A stretch of 64,000 nt of DNA from Paractinoplanes brasiliensis (GCF_004362215.1 NZ_SNWR01000002.1:1488001-1552000); one strand, 5' to 3'; positions 8,001 to 16,012 are shown, counted from the first letter of the stretch. The notes: a model not told the origin generated them from the letters alone. Translations and numbers: made by a program.

Positions 8001-8915
8001 GAACTCATAGGCGATCCCGGCGCCCTCGGGGACCGCGCCGGCGGCCGACACCGGATAGAGCAGCTCGCTGTTGAGGATCTCGGACAGATGCGAGGTCTGC
8101 GCCTCCGGAATCAGGGCGCGCTGAACCGATCGCATCAACGCCAGGTTGAGCGGTGCCGCCGCGAGCTGCGTGGCCAGAGTGACGGCTGTCGGCGTTGCCC
8201 ACGCGGTGAACTCGCGGACCCGCGTCCGGGCACTGACGTCCTGCGCCGTCGCCGGCACGGTCACGTCCTGCGGCACGGAGTCGTTCGCCAGCAGGGCGGG
8301 CAGCCGGGACCCGCCACCGGTGAGCAGAGTGGCCCAGGCCGCCAGCCACCGGGAATCGAGCTCGAGAACCGGAACCGGCACCGGGTCGTCGCCCACGGGT
8401 TCGTCGAACACCTCGGGCACCGGGCTGAGCATCTCCCACGCGAAGTCGGCGTTGGCGGACGCCGGCGCGGGGGTGGGCAGCCACATCCGCAGTCGTCGTG
8501 GGCGGATCCCCGTCCGATACCACTGAAGTTGGGGAAGGAGGTCAAGAATGGCGATCGGTGACCGGCGGCCCCAGGCGCTCAGCAACGGCAGCATCGTACC
8601 GGCATGCCAGGCGGGGCCCGTGCCGTCGGTGAGGATCAGGACTATCCGGCCGGGACCGACGATCGATCGGTCAGGACCGGTGTCGTCCATCGTGGAGGCG
8701 TCCAACGGCAGCACGGTGACATCGCCGAAATCAGCGTGGCCACGCAGGACCTCGACCACACCGTCGACGATGTCGCTCCAGACCGCCATGGAGGGCGCGG
8801 CGTCGAGCAGCACCGTCACTTCCCACCGGCTTGCTCCGCCGGGGGACGACTCGGACAGCGGGCGAAGCGCCTGTGAGATGGCTCCCCAGGTGTCCTCGGC
8901 ATCGCCCCGGGTCAC
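5094..8915 (-). CDS. FxsT-type sensor: SAV_2336/vWA-like domain, NB-ARC NTPase and TPR array
   Basis: A 1273-residue STAND-type NTPase. Residues 30-330 form a SAV_2336-like N-terminal domain whose start (VTVLLDAAPSM, then RIVLILTDG) looks like a vWA/Rossmann fold with a partial metal-site motif. The NB-ARC begins at about 480 with PNFTGREALL, the P-loop GMGGVGKSQ (about 487-495) and Walker B LLIFDNAE (about 559). Beyond about 760 there is a winged-helix-like region, and from about 850 to the C-terminus tetratricopeptide repeats (HNLAVSLRLTGELLRA, LNLSSDLRETGDLDSA and similar). This matches the FxSxx-COOH system TPR protein. Its GTG overlaps the stop of the upstream VMAP gene (GTGA), implying translational coupling. 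Likely role: nucleotide-dependent sensor or switch of the locus. Confidence 0.88.
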   Translation of the reverse strand: MTRGDAEDTWGAISQALRPLSESSPGGASRWEVTVLLDAAPSMAVWSDIVDGVVEVLRGHADFGDVTVLPLDASTMDDTGPDRSIVGPGRIVLILTDGTGPAWHAGTMLPLLSAWGRRSPIAILDLLPQLQWYRTGIRPRRLRMWLPTPAPASANADFAWEMLSPVPEVFDEPVGDDPVPVPVLELDSRWLAAWATLLTGGGSRLPALLANDSVPQDVTVPATAQDVSARTRVREFTAWATPTAVTLATQLAAAPLNLALMRSVQRALIPEAQTSHLSEILNSELLYPVSAAGAVPEGAGIAYEFHRGVREELLAAGRRADAARVLRVVDEQLGPNVPAVRGLSRMLDDPDASPMSPVTPETAPFIRVERAVLRALSGRYLARARHLHEALGVEPELSSVSATTGTSFATMESAAPGTTDRRSEGAGVSSSRVADVTTSPRTPAKAPAIWGNVPPRNPNFTGREALLANLHEQMRVGTTAVLPHALQGMGGVGKSQLAVEYVYRHQHEYDVVWWIPSERPAQIGNALAELAQRLQLPVGPEANAAVPAVREALRLGQPYANWLLIFDNAESPEAVQRYFPNGGPGHIMVTSRNPQWSSIAQQLEVDVFARRESVDLLRRRGPELNDDDAIRLAEALGDLPLALDQAAAWRAETGMPADEYLRLFEQKRTELLEVSVPLDYQLPVAAAWNVSLDRLADSSPGALRLLQVCSFFAPEPIPRTLFSRGRASDVNPELDEVRRDPMRLNRAIREINRYALAKIDYRTNSIQMHRLVQAVLMDRLDDAEQGSMRRSAHLLLADGDPNDPNSPDSWRAYADLYPHAMTAQAFRSTEPWVQQLVDNLSRYLYWWGDHHAAFELATRAYEARREQLGATHQSTLRMGHWVGWLLFVLGRFDDAARLNQTVLNAYRETVEEDNEDLLRALGAVAADRRVAGDFKGALELAEEVYQRHVRALGPDDVETITAAHNLAVSLRLTGELLRASEIDEENQRLRIQLYGTEHPITLESTRNLITDRCELGDYVSARSEAQAVADQLSHQLTPGHPQTLRAMRTLAVALRKAGDHRAARRISEEVQEGFLTRYGEDHPDTIAASLNLSSDLRETGDLDSAAELGERVYERYRRLLGSDRHPHVIAAKLNWAVTQRLRGRVDEARQMDEEGFAELREQLGDDHPLTLSAALNLASDLYAQGEYALAVERDTDAIERLARVLGPNHPTTLAGQGNRAMDLLKLGRLEESAEVHSSAVENFRRLLGDDHPATAVAVDLTLRANCDMDPLPL

Positions 8916-10414
8916 CAGCTTTCCCCGATCCCTCGGTCAGCGGGAGTGCCCAGCGCGTCGGGCCTGCGCTCGGGGTCGTCCCACAGAATCGTCAGATGGT
9001 GACCGATGTGGCCGTCCCTCTGGTCGGGCTCCAGTCGTAACGCCTCGTGCCGCAACTCTTTCGCCCGAAGCGGCAACCGGCCGACGCCACCATCGGTCAC
9101 CATGCTGGTGACGGCTTCCCGGAACTCCGCGCCGGTGCAGTCGTTCCGATGCCAGATGATCACCGGCAGCCCCGCACGGAGGGCTGCCTCGATCTCCTGC
9201 TGGCCGGTTTCGCCCCGTTGGGCCGGTGGCTCGCTCAACACGAGCGAGACGATACGATCGTCGGCCTTCAGTTCGGACTCGAGCCGCGTGAAGTAATCGC
9301 TCCCGCCGGGATGGCTCCAGTAGACCTTGCTGTGCGCGGGCGCCTTCAGCAGTTGCCGCCAACGCTGGTGCCAGGCTCGATGCCAGCGCTGAGTGCGAAG
9401 CCGTTCCAGACTGCGGACCACCACCGGATAATCCATCGACAGCGCGATCGGCCGTGCGGAATCGGACTCCTTGCGCCAGCGGTCCACTCCGATGTTGAGC
9501 AGTTCCCAAGGCAGCACGAACTCGACGAAAACCGTGCCCGTCCGGTCCGACCAGTCGATCTCCATCTGCTCGATCAGCTGCTCCACCTCACGCTCCAGGT
9601 CGCGGAGGTGAACCAGAATCGTCTCCCCTCGTCGTGAATACCAGGAATCGGCGCCGTACCACTGACGGAAGTGCGACAGGGAGTACTTCTCCTCGTCACC
9701 GACCGGATCCAGGTGCGGCTCGACCAGCACGACCAGGTAGGCAGCCGACGCTGACGGTTGTTCTCCGCCGCGAGCGAGATAGGCCCGCCGTTCCTCCAGT
9801 TGCCGGGTCAGGCCCTGCCCGCCGGCGAGCCGGCTGTTGCGCAGCCGGATCCACCGTGCCGCCTTCGGATCCACCTGATCCTCCAGCAGCACCAGGAAGT
9901 TCGTGCTCGGCTGGAGGCCGTCCGGTCCGGCGTTCTGCCCGGCGAGATGGACGAACGCCTGCCAGGCGTCGGCGCACCACGAAGGCGGCCCCGGCGACCG
10001 ATGCTCAGTAGCGCGTTGATAGAGGACCGTGAGGTTGGTCGGCGTCAGATTTTCCAGAAAGGGCCGCAGCGTCGTCCAGTCGTCCTCGCTCAGGACGTCG
10101 GCTGCCTCCCACTCGTCACGCAGGCGCCGCAGCTGGTTGATCTCGTCGGTGTCCGGCTCCAGGTACTCGACGGTCTCGACCAGGACCTGCACTCCATCGG
10201 TGAGCCGGCTGCAGGCACGGACCAACTCGGCCGTCTGCAGCCGGATCTCGGAGTGCTCACGCAAGGAGAATTGACCCAGACGGTCCTGGAGCTGCTCGAT
10301 GAGGAGTTGCCGGCTGGACTGCGTCCGTACGAGGCGGGTGCGTTCGAGCACCCCGACGAGCACCGGTCGGATCCGGTGCCGGGCCTGGTCACCGCTGGTC
10401 TGCTCAGTCTTCAT
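8912..10414 (-). CDS. EAD2-VMAP-C protein (vWA-MoxR-associated protein)
   Basis: A 500-residue protein. Residues about 15-90 are helical and resemble effector-associated domain 2 (VLVGVLERTRLVRT, ending LVETVEYLEPDTDEINQL). From about 225 to the end comes a VMAP C-terminal domain with typical motifs: AYLVVLVEPHLDP, VEFVLPWELLN, VDRWRKE and YPVVVRSLERL. VMAP proteins are the third component of vWA/MoxR/VMAP conflict systems and are thought to be the peptidase-like or scaffold component linking NTPase to effector through the EAD. Here the partner NTPase appears to be the downstream NB-ARC protein, with which it overlaps by four bases. A second EAD2 occurs in the hydrolase at 1884-2939. The start codon has only a weak GTGAG upstream. 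Confidence 0.82.
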   Translation of the reverse strand: MKTEQTSGDQARHRIRPVLVGVLERTRLVRTQSSRQLLIEQLQDRLGQFSLREHSEIRLQTAELVRACSRLTDGVQVLVETVEYLEPDTDEINQLRRLRDEWEAADVLSEDDWTTLRPFLENLTPTNLTVLYQRATEHRSPGPPSWCADAWQAFVHLAGQNAGPDGLQPSTNFLVLLEDQVDPKAARWIRLRNSRLAGGQGLTRQLEERRAYLARGGEQPSASAAYLVVLVEPHLDPVGDEEKYSLSHFRQWYGADSWYSRRGETILVHLRDLEREVEQLIEQMEIDWSDRTGTVFVEFVLPWELLNIGVDRWRKESDSARPIALSMDYPVVVRSLERLRTQRWHRAWHQRWRQLLKAPAHSKVYWSHPGGSDYFTRLESELKADDRIVSLVLSEPPAQRGETGQQEIEAALRAGLPVIIWHRNDCTGAEFREAVTSMVTDGGVGRLPLRAKELRHEALRLEPDQRDGHIGHHLTILWDDPERRPDALGTPADRGIGESW

Positions 10415-10425
10415 CTACTCACAGG

Positions 10426-10455
10426 TCGGTGTATGGCGGATCGGTGTATGGCGGA
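10426..10455. repeat. two exact tandem copies of a 15-mer upstream of the VMAP gene
   Basis: tcggtgtatggcgga occurs twice in direct succession (10426-10440 and 10441-10455), 12 to 41 bases upstream of the VMAP start at 10414. The position suggests a protein-binding site or a recent slippage duplication in the leader of the VMAP/FxsT operon. Confidence 0.7.
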
Positions 10456-10733
10456 CGGATACCGGGGTCTCCGGTCGCATCAGGCTACCCTCTGCCCGTC
10501 CCGGACCGGCAGCTGGCGAACCTTAGATCCGAAACGTGTCGGCACGCGCGAAGACCGCGTCCTGGCACGCCTCCATGGCGTGAACCATCCTGTCAAAAAA
10601 AGACGCACCCCGCGCAACGTTCACGGGGAGAAACCCTGCGGCACGCCCGTGCTCCGCGCCTCGTAACGCGGCGATCACCTGTCCGGTTCGCGGTAATGTC
10701 CGGCGGGTCGACACCCGGACGGAGGGGAACAGG
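10456..10733. other. intergenic region between VMAP operon and cyclase gene
   Basis: Together with the repeat above, about 320 bp separate the two divergent genes. The region holds an A-run (tcaaaaaaag, about 10590-10599) and, at its right edge, the GAGGGGAACAGG ribosome-binding site of the cyclase gene. I see no convincing additional gene, terminator or promoter hexamers. Confidence 0.5.
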
Positions 10734-11669
10734 ATGACGGCGGCGCCGACGCGGGAGGACGTGCTCGGGTATTTCGAGACGTTGTCGAACTGGGGGCGGT
10801 GGGGTGACGACGACCAGCGCGGCACCCTCAACCTCATCACCGACGACGTACGGCTGGCGGCGGCGCGCGCTGTACGGCACGGCCGCAGCGTGTCCTGCGC
10901 GTGGGAACTGTCCGAGATGGAGCGGGCGACAACCTCGTGCCCGTACGCGGTGGACATGCCGGGCGCCGAGCACATGCCGCCCGCGTTTCAGGCCGACCGG
11001 CGCTGGGGGTTCTCGAACGAGCGGGTCGGCCTGATGTTCCACGGCAACACCATCACCCATCTGGACTCGCCGTGCCACCTGTTCTGGGACGGCCGGATGT
11101 ACAACGGACGGCCGCACGAGCTGGTCGGCGCGACGACGGGCTCGGCGTGGGCGGCGGTCACGGCGGCGGCGGACGGCATCGTCACGCGCGGGGTCCTGCT
11201 CGACGTGGCCGCTGTCCGTGAGGTGCCGTGGCTGGAACCAGGGCAGGGCGTCTTCCCCGGCGACCTCGAGGCAGCCGAGCGGCGGCAGGGCGTACGGGTG
11301 CGCTCCGGCGACGCGGTGCTGCTGCGCACCGGCTACGGGCGCCGCCGGCACGAGGCCGGTGACGCGGGCGGCATCACGCAGGCCGGTTGGCACGCGTCCT
11401 GCCTGCCGTGGCTGCGGGACCGCGGGGTCGCGCTGATCGGGGCCGACACCCCGCAGGAGGTGCAGCCGTCCGGCTACGAAGGCGTGCTGATGCCGGTGCA
11501 CGCCGTGGGACTGGTCGCGATGGGCCTGTGGCTGGTCGACAACTGCGACCTGGAGGCGTGCGCGGCGACGGCGATCGAGCTGAACCAGTGGGACTTCCAG
11601 CTCGCGGTCGCCCCCGTCCGCCTGGCCGGCACGTCGGGCAGCCCGGTCAACCCGATCGCCACGTTCTGA
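10734..11669 (+). CDS. cyclase family protein (kynurenine formamidase-like metal hydrolase)
   Basis: A 311-residue protein of the cyclase/kynurenine formamidase superfamily. The metal-binding signature region HGNTITHLDSPCH lies at about residues 102-114 (family consensus HxGTHxDxxxH), and a second conserved stretch, RSGDAVLLRTGYG, follows at about 190. LIGADTPQEVQPSGYEGVLMPVH matches the C-terminal active-site region. It probably hydrolyses a cyclic amide, ester or aryl formamide in the cytosol; the substrate is not deducible. The ATG has a strong GAGGGGA ribosome-binding site. It stands alone between the VMAP operon and the DeoR gene, with which it is convergent. Confidence 0.9.
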   Translation: MTAAPTREDVLGYFETLSNWGRWGDDDQRGTLNLITDDVRLAAARAVRHGRSVSCAWELSEMERATTSCPYAVDMPGAEHMPPAFQADRRWGFSNERVGLMFHGNTITHLDSPCHLFWDGRMYNGRPHELVGATTGSAWAAVTAAADGIVTRGVLLDVAAVREVPWLEPGQGVFPGDLEAAERRQGVRVRSGDAVLLRTGYGRRRHEAGDAGGITQAGWHASCLPWLRDRGVALIGADTPQEVQPSGYEGVLMPVHAVGLVAMGLWLVDNCDLEACAATAIELNQWDFQLAVAPVRLAGTSGSPVNPIATF

Positions 11670-11744
11670 GCTACGCCAAGCCGAGCGATCCCCGGATGAG
11701 CACGGCGAACTGTCTCTGGTCTACGACCGGGCGCGCTGACCCGG

Positions 11745-12557
11745 TCACCGCCCGGGGGTGATCACCTCGACCTGGGCGGCCTCGAGGGCCTCCTGGAGGT
11801 CGGGCGGGGGCATCGTGTCGGTCACCAGGTAGTCGGCCGCCGCCAGTTCGGAGACCTGGGCGAACAGCCGGCGGCCGAACTTGGAGGAGTCGGCCAGGAT
11901 CGCCACCCGCTCGGCGCGGGAGATCATCTCTTGCATCATGGCCGCCTCGGCCAGGTTGCTGGTGGTGAAGCCGGCGTCGCCCGAGATCGCGCCCACGCCG
12001 ATCAGCGCCAGGTCGCAGCTGATGTCGAGGTCGGCCCCGCCGTTGGCGCGGAAACTGACCGGCCCGATGGTCGCCAGGGTGAGCGCGCGGACGGCGCCGC
12101 CGAAGACGTAGATGTCGCGGATCGCGCTCGACGGCAGCGCGGCCGGCACCAGCAGGTTGTTGGTGGCCACGGTGAGCTCGCGATGCCGGCCGAGGTTGCG
12201 GGCCAGCGCGAGCGTGGTCGTGCCGCCGTTGATCATGATGGTCGAGCCGTCCTCGACCAGGGCCGCGGCCAGCTGCGCGATCTGGTCCTTCTCCTGCTCC
12301 TGAATGCTCAGCCGCTGGTCGACCGCGCGGTCGGTGCGCTGCAGGGTGGACCGGCTGACCGCTCCCCCGTACGTGCGCACGAGAACGCCGTCGGCGCTGA
12401 GCTGGTCGAGGTCGCGCCGCACGGTGTCGATCGAGACGCCGAACCGCTCGGCCAGCGCGCTGACCGTGACCTGCCCGGCCTCCGCCACGTACGCCGCCAG
12501 CTGCGCCTTGCGCCCGGCCGGCAGATGGCGTTGCCGCTCATCCTTATCGACGCTCAC
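11745..12557 (-). CDS. DeoR family sugar-operon regulator
   Basis: A 270-residue DeoR-type repressor. The winged helix-turn-helix is at about residues 20-60 (VTVSALAERFGVSIDTVRRDL), followed by a sugar-phosphate-sensing DeoR C-terminal domain (IMINGGTTTLALARNL, LALIGVGAIS, ILADSSKFGRR). I chose the GTG at 12557, directly after GAGGGGGAGCG; the open frame continues far upstream without protein-like sequence. It is divergent from the sugar ABC/aldolase operon at 12846-19018, so it most likely represses that operon and releases on binding a phosphorylated intermediate. Confidence 0.92.
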   Translation of the reverse strand: MSVDKDERQRHLPAGRKAQLAAYVAEAGQVTVSALAERFGVSIDTVRRDLDQLSADGVLVRTYGGAVSRSTLQRTDRAVDQRLSIQEQEKDQIAQLAAALVEDGSTIMINGGTTTLALARNLGRHRELTVATNNLLVPAALPSSAIRDIYVFGGAVRALTLATIGPVSFRANGGADLDISCDLALIGVGAISGDAGFTTSNLAEAAMMQEMISRAERVAILADSSKFGRRLFAQVSELAAADYLVTDTMPPPDLQEALEAAQVEVITPGR

Positions 12558-12845
12558 CGCTCCCCCTCGGTTTTGTGCGGCAGTATGCCACAACCCGACG
12601 TTCCCGATCCGCACCGCCGCGAGAAGCAGCGCAGAGCCGCAGAGTCGCGCAATCAGGCTGCACATCCTGCACCAGCAGGCCTTCACCCGGCAATCGCCCG
12701 ATCGGACCCGGAGGCAACCTTGCCGCATCCTGCAGGACTACGCAAGATTCTGCTGTTCTTGCCCTTGTTAACTCCCGTAACACGTTGCTAACGTGACGCT
12801 CACCTCGCAGAGAACAGAAGGAACTCTCTATAGAAGGAGCTCGAC
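12558..12845. promoter_or_regulatory. divergent control region of the deoR and sugar operons
   Basis: This 288-bp region contains two adjacent inverted repeats near the operon side: TGTTA-n7-TAACA (12766-12782) and ACGTT-GCT-AACGT (12782-12794), about 50-80 bases before the binding-protein start. A GAAGGAG ribosome-binding site (12832-12838) precedes the ATG. The palindromes are candidate operators for the DeoR protein or a LacI-type regulator. Near-repeats of catcctgca also occur (about 12664 and 12726). Promoter hexamers not assigned. Confidence 0.5.
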
Positions 12846-14135
12846 ATGGCCATTCGGAAGGCGTCTCGGACGCGGCTGATAGGGGCCCTCACGGCCGCCA
12901 CAGTCGCGCTCGCGCTGGGTGCCTGCGGTGGTGGTGACTCGGACGACGTCGCGTCGGACGGGACTGTGACCCTCGAATTCGCCCAGTGGTGGGCGCCGGA
13001 ACTCCCCGACGGGTCGTTCGACAAGATCATCAACGAGTTCCAGACCGCGAACCCGAACATCAAGGTCAAGCTGCTCAGCGGCCCGTACGCGTCGACCAAG
13101 CAGCAGCTGGTCACCGGCGCGGCGTCCAAGACGCTGCCCGATGTGGTCGGTCTGGACGGCGCCTGGGTCAACGACTTCGCCAAGCAGGGCGCGATCGCCG
13201 ACCTGACCAAGCTGATGGACGAGGCCGGTTACGACTCGAGCCAGCTGGCCAGCCAGATCCAGCTCGAGGGCAAGACGTACATGATCCCGGTGGTCAACTT
13301 CGTCTACCCGCTCTTCGTCAACCAGGACCTGCTCACCAAGGCCGGCGTCGACAAGGTGCCCAGCACGCGCACCGAGTTCGCCGACGCGGCCAAGAAGATC
13401 ACGGCGACCGGCGGGAACGTGAAAGGGTGGGCGCTCCCGCTGGACACCGCCGTCCCCAACGGCATCCAGAACGACGTGATGTCGTGGCTGTGGGCCTCCG
13501 GCGGCAGCATGCTGGCCGACGGCAAGCCCGCGCTGACCACGCCGCAGGTCAAGAGCGTGGTCGAGTACGTCAAGAGCCTCAACGACGCCGGCGTGATCGC
13601 CGAGGGCTCGCTGACCATGAAGGAGCAGGACAAGGTCGAGAAGTTCACCACCGGCCAGGTCGGCATGATGATCGACTCGCTCGCGCACATCAACCTGGTC
13701 AAGGAGAACGCGCCGAACCTGAAGTTCGCCATCGCGCCGGTTCCGGCCGAGGACGGCTTCACCGGCAAGCGCGGCATCCCGTACGCGTCCTGGGGCATCG
13801 GGGTCGCGGACTCCTCGAAGCACAAGGCCGAGGCGTTCAAGCTCGTGCAGTTCCTGATGGACGCCAAGGCCAACGCCGAGCTGGCCACGCTGGCGAACGG
13901 CTTCCCCGGCAACAAGACGGCCAAGCCCGATTTCAGCAAGAGCGACCCGCTGTTCGAGGAAGCATTCAAGATCTACCAGGAGGGCTTCCCGGCCAACGAG
14001 TTCGTCGGCCTGCCCAAGTCCGAGGATCTGATGCGCAGCTTCGACGAGCAGCTCCAGCTGGTGCTGACCGGCAAGAGCAGCGTCGACGACGCCCTCGCCA
14101 AGTCCCAGGACGCCTGGTCCTCGGTGATCGAATAG
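12846..14135 (+). CDS. sugar ABC transporter substrate-binding lipoprotein
   Basis: A 429-residue extracellular solute-binding protein of family 1 (maltose-binding type). The signal peptide ends in the lipobox LGAC (cysteine near residue 27), so the mature protein is membrane-anchored outside the cell. EFAQWWAPE, a central SWLWASGGSML and a C-terminal LVLTGKSSVDDALAKSQDAW are typical of the family. First gene of an operon with two permeases, a class II aldolase, an ADP-dependent sugar kinase and a mannose-6-phosphate isomerase, so it probably delivers a hexose or hexoside. No ATPase is encoded in the operon; a shared MsiK-type ATPase elsewhere is expected. An intercistronic hairpin follows. 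Confidence 0.93.
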   Translation: MAIRKASRTRLIGALTAATVALALGACGGGDSDDVASDGTVTLEFAQWWAPELPDGSFDKIINEFQTANPNIKVKLLSGPYASTKQQLVTGAASKTLPDVVGLDGAWVNDFAKQGAIADLTKLMDEAGYDSSQLASQIQLEGKTYMIPVVNFVYPLFVNQDLLTKAGVDKVPSTRTEFADAAKKITATGGNVKGWALPLDTAVPNGIQNDVMSWLWASGGSMLADGKPALTTPQVKSVVEYVKSLNDAGVIAEGSLTMKEQDKVEKFTTGQVGMMIDSLAHINLVKENAPNLKFAIAPVPAEDGFTGKRGIPYASWGIGVADSSKHKAEAFKLVQFLMDAKANAELATLANGFPGNKTAKPDFSKSDPLFEEAFKIYQEGFPANEFVGLPKSEDLMRSFDEQLQLVLTGKSSVDDALAKSQDAWSSVIE

Positions 14136-14142
14136 CCGGCTC

Positions 14143-14173
14143 GGGCGCCGCGCCCCGCCCGGGCGCGGCGCCC
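14143..14173 (+). promoter_or_regulatory. intercistronic hairpin after the binding-protein gene
   Basis: A perfect 13-bp GC-only stem (GGGCGCCGCGCCC and its complement) with a 5-base loop CGCCC, located between the binding-protein stop and the ribosome-binding site of the first permease. No T-tract follows. Such structures commonly protect the upstream message or partly terminate, giving more binding protein than permease. Confidence 0.7.
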
Positions 14174-14190
14174 GCACCAAGGAGACAGCA

Positions 14191-15126
14191 ATGACTTCCC
14201 TGACCGTGGAAAAGCCGCCGCCGGCCGAGCCCGAGGCGCCCACGCGCACCACGAAGAACCTGGCTCGGCGGCTCGTCCCGTTCGGTTACCTGTCCCCGAC
14301 CGTGGTGCTGATCGTGGTCCTGATGGTGGTCCCCATCATCATGGTGATCAGCTACTCGTTCCGCGACAACGTGATCGTCCAGGAGAACTCGGTGTTCGCC
14401 GGGTTCGCCAACTACACCGAGGTGCTGACCGACCCGGACTTCACGGCGGCGCTGAAGAACACGTTCATCTTCATCACCGTCAGCATGGTGGCCCACCTGC
14501 TGCTAGGCCTGGCGTTCGCGATGATGCTCAACTCGGGCCTGCTGAGCGGCGTCACCAAGGCGATCTTCCGGGTCGTCTACGTGCTGCCCTGGCTGTTCAC
14601 GATCGCGGTCATCGCCGTCATCTGGCGGCTGCTGCTCGATCCCGCCGGCGTCGTCAACTACGTGCTGCAGACCCTGGGCATCGTGCAGGACGGGGTGAAC
14701 TGGCTCGGCGACCCGGGTTCGGCGCTGTGGGTCGTGACGTTCGTGAACATCTGGTCCGGCTACCCGTTCTTCATGATCAGCCTGCTGGCCGGCCTGCAGG
14801 GCATCCCCGGCGAGCTGTACGAGGCGGCGTCGGTCGACGGGGCGAACCCGTGGCAGAAGTTCTGGAACGTGACGATCCCGCAGCTGCGCCCGGTGATCAT
14901 CAGCATGGCCGTGCTCGACCTGATCTGGACGTCCCAGCAGTTCGCGCTGATCTGGATGATGACCGGCGGGGGGCCCCTGAACTCGACCGAGATGCTCAGC
15001 ACCTTCACCTACAAGCTGGCCTTCAGCGAGTACGAGTTCGCGACCGCCTCGGCCAGCGCCGTGATCGTCCTGCTGCTGACGATGATCCTCGCCTTCTTCT
15101 ACGTCCGTCAGCAAAGGGAGCGGTGA
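14191..15126 (+). CDS. sugar ABC transporter permease (MalF type)
   Basis: A 311-residue inner-membrane permease with about six transmembrane segments. The cytoplasmic coupling motif is present as EAASVDGANPWQKFWNVTIPQLRP (about residues 211-234; consensus EAAxxDGA-n9-IxLP). The ATG follows AAGGAGACAGCA. Its stop codon overlaps the start of the next permease (TGATG), consistent with 1:1 production. It pairs with the following gene as the membrane channel for the substrate delivered by the upstream binding protein. Confidence 0.92.
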   Translation: MTSLTVEKPPPAEPEAPTRTTKNLARRLVPFGYLSPTVVLIVVLMVVPIIMVISYSFRDNVIVQENSVFAGFANYTEVLTDPDFTAALKNTFIFITVSMVAHLLLGLAFAMMLNSGLLSGVTKAIFRVVYVLPWLFTIAVIAVIWRLLLDPAGVVNYVLQTLGIVQDGVNWLGDPGSALWVVTFVNIWSGYPFFMISLLAGLQGIPGELYEAASVDGANPWQKFWNVTIPQLRPVIISMAVLDLIWTSQQFALIWMMTGGGPLNSTEMLSTFTYKLAFSEYEFATASASAVIVLLLTMILAFFYVRQQRER

Positions 15127-15974
15127 TGACAGCCACCAGTGCCAAGGGCCGCCGCACCCTGGCCAAGACCGGCCTGATCATCGGGCTGACGCTCGGCGGC
15201 CTGTTCGCCGGCCTGCCGGTGTTGTGGATGCTCTCCACCTCGTTCAAGGCCAACGGCGAGGTCTTCCAGAACCCGCCCAGGCTGACCACCGAGAACTTCT
15301 CGTTCGACGCGTACACCGAGATCCTGGGCAACGGCGCCCAGCTGCGGTTCTTCCTCAACAGCTACATCGTGGCGATCGCGGTGACCCTGCTGACCCTGCT
15401 CGTCGCGGTCCTGGCCTCGTACGCGTTCAGCCGGTTCACGTTCCCGTTCGCCAAGACGATCAACGCGGTGATCGTCAGCGTCCAGGCCGTGCCGCCGATC
15501 ACGCTGGTCATTCCGTACTTCGGGCTCGTCGTCGCGCTCGGGCTCTACAACACGTACCCGGGGCTGATCCTCACCCACATGGTGTTCACGCTGCCGTACG
15601 CGATCATCATGATGACCGCCTACTTCAACACGCTCCCCAAGGAGCTCGACGAGTCGGTCAAGGTCGACGGCGGCAACAGCTGGACAGCGCTCTGGCGGAT
15701 CCTCGTGCCGATCTCGGTGCCGGGCCTGATCGCGGTCGGCGTCTACACCTTCATGATCTCGTGGAACGAGTATCTGTTCGCGCTCGCGCTCACCCGCACC
15801 GACGACATGCGCACCGTCCCGATCGGCATCCAGCTGCTGATGGGTCAGCACTCGTACGAGTGGAACCAGATGATGGCCATGAGCATCCTCGGGTCCATCC
15901 CGGTCCTCGTCCTCTTCCTCATTTTCCAGCGGCGGTTCATCGGGGGACTCACCTCCGGCGCCGTCAAGGCCTGA
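15126..15974 (+). CDS. sugar ABC transporter permease (MalG type)
   Basis: A 282-residue permease, second half of the membrane channel. The ATG at 15126 overlaps the previous stop by one base, and the preceding GGGAG serves as ribosome-binding site; a much longer open frame upstream is a shadow of the first permease. Six predicted membrane segments. The coupling loop is ESVKVDGGNSWTALWRILVPISVPG (about residues 176-200). It ends in a typical MalG-like tail (FIGGLTSGAVKA). Confidence 0.92.
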   Translation: MTATSAKGRRTLAKTGLIIGLTLGGLFAGLPVLWMLSTSFKANGEVFQNPPRLTTENFSFDAYTEILGNGAQLRFFLNSYIVAIAVTLLTLLVAVLASYAFSRFTFPFAKTINAVIVSVQAVPPITLVIPYFGLVVALGLYNTYPGLILTHMVFTLPYAIIMMTAYFNTLPKELDESVKVDGGNSWTALWRILVPISVPGLIAVGVYTFMISWNEYLFALALTRTDDMRTVPIGIQLLMGQHSYEWNQMMAMSILGSIPVLVLFLIFQRRFIGGLTSGAVKA

Positions 15975-16012
15975 CACACCCCCCAGCAACGCACCAAAGG
16001 AGAAACACGGAC

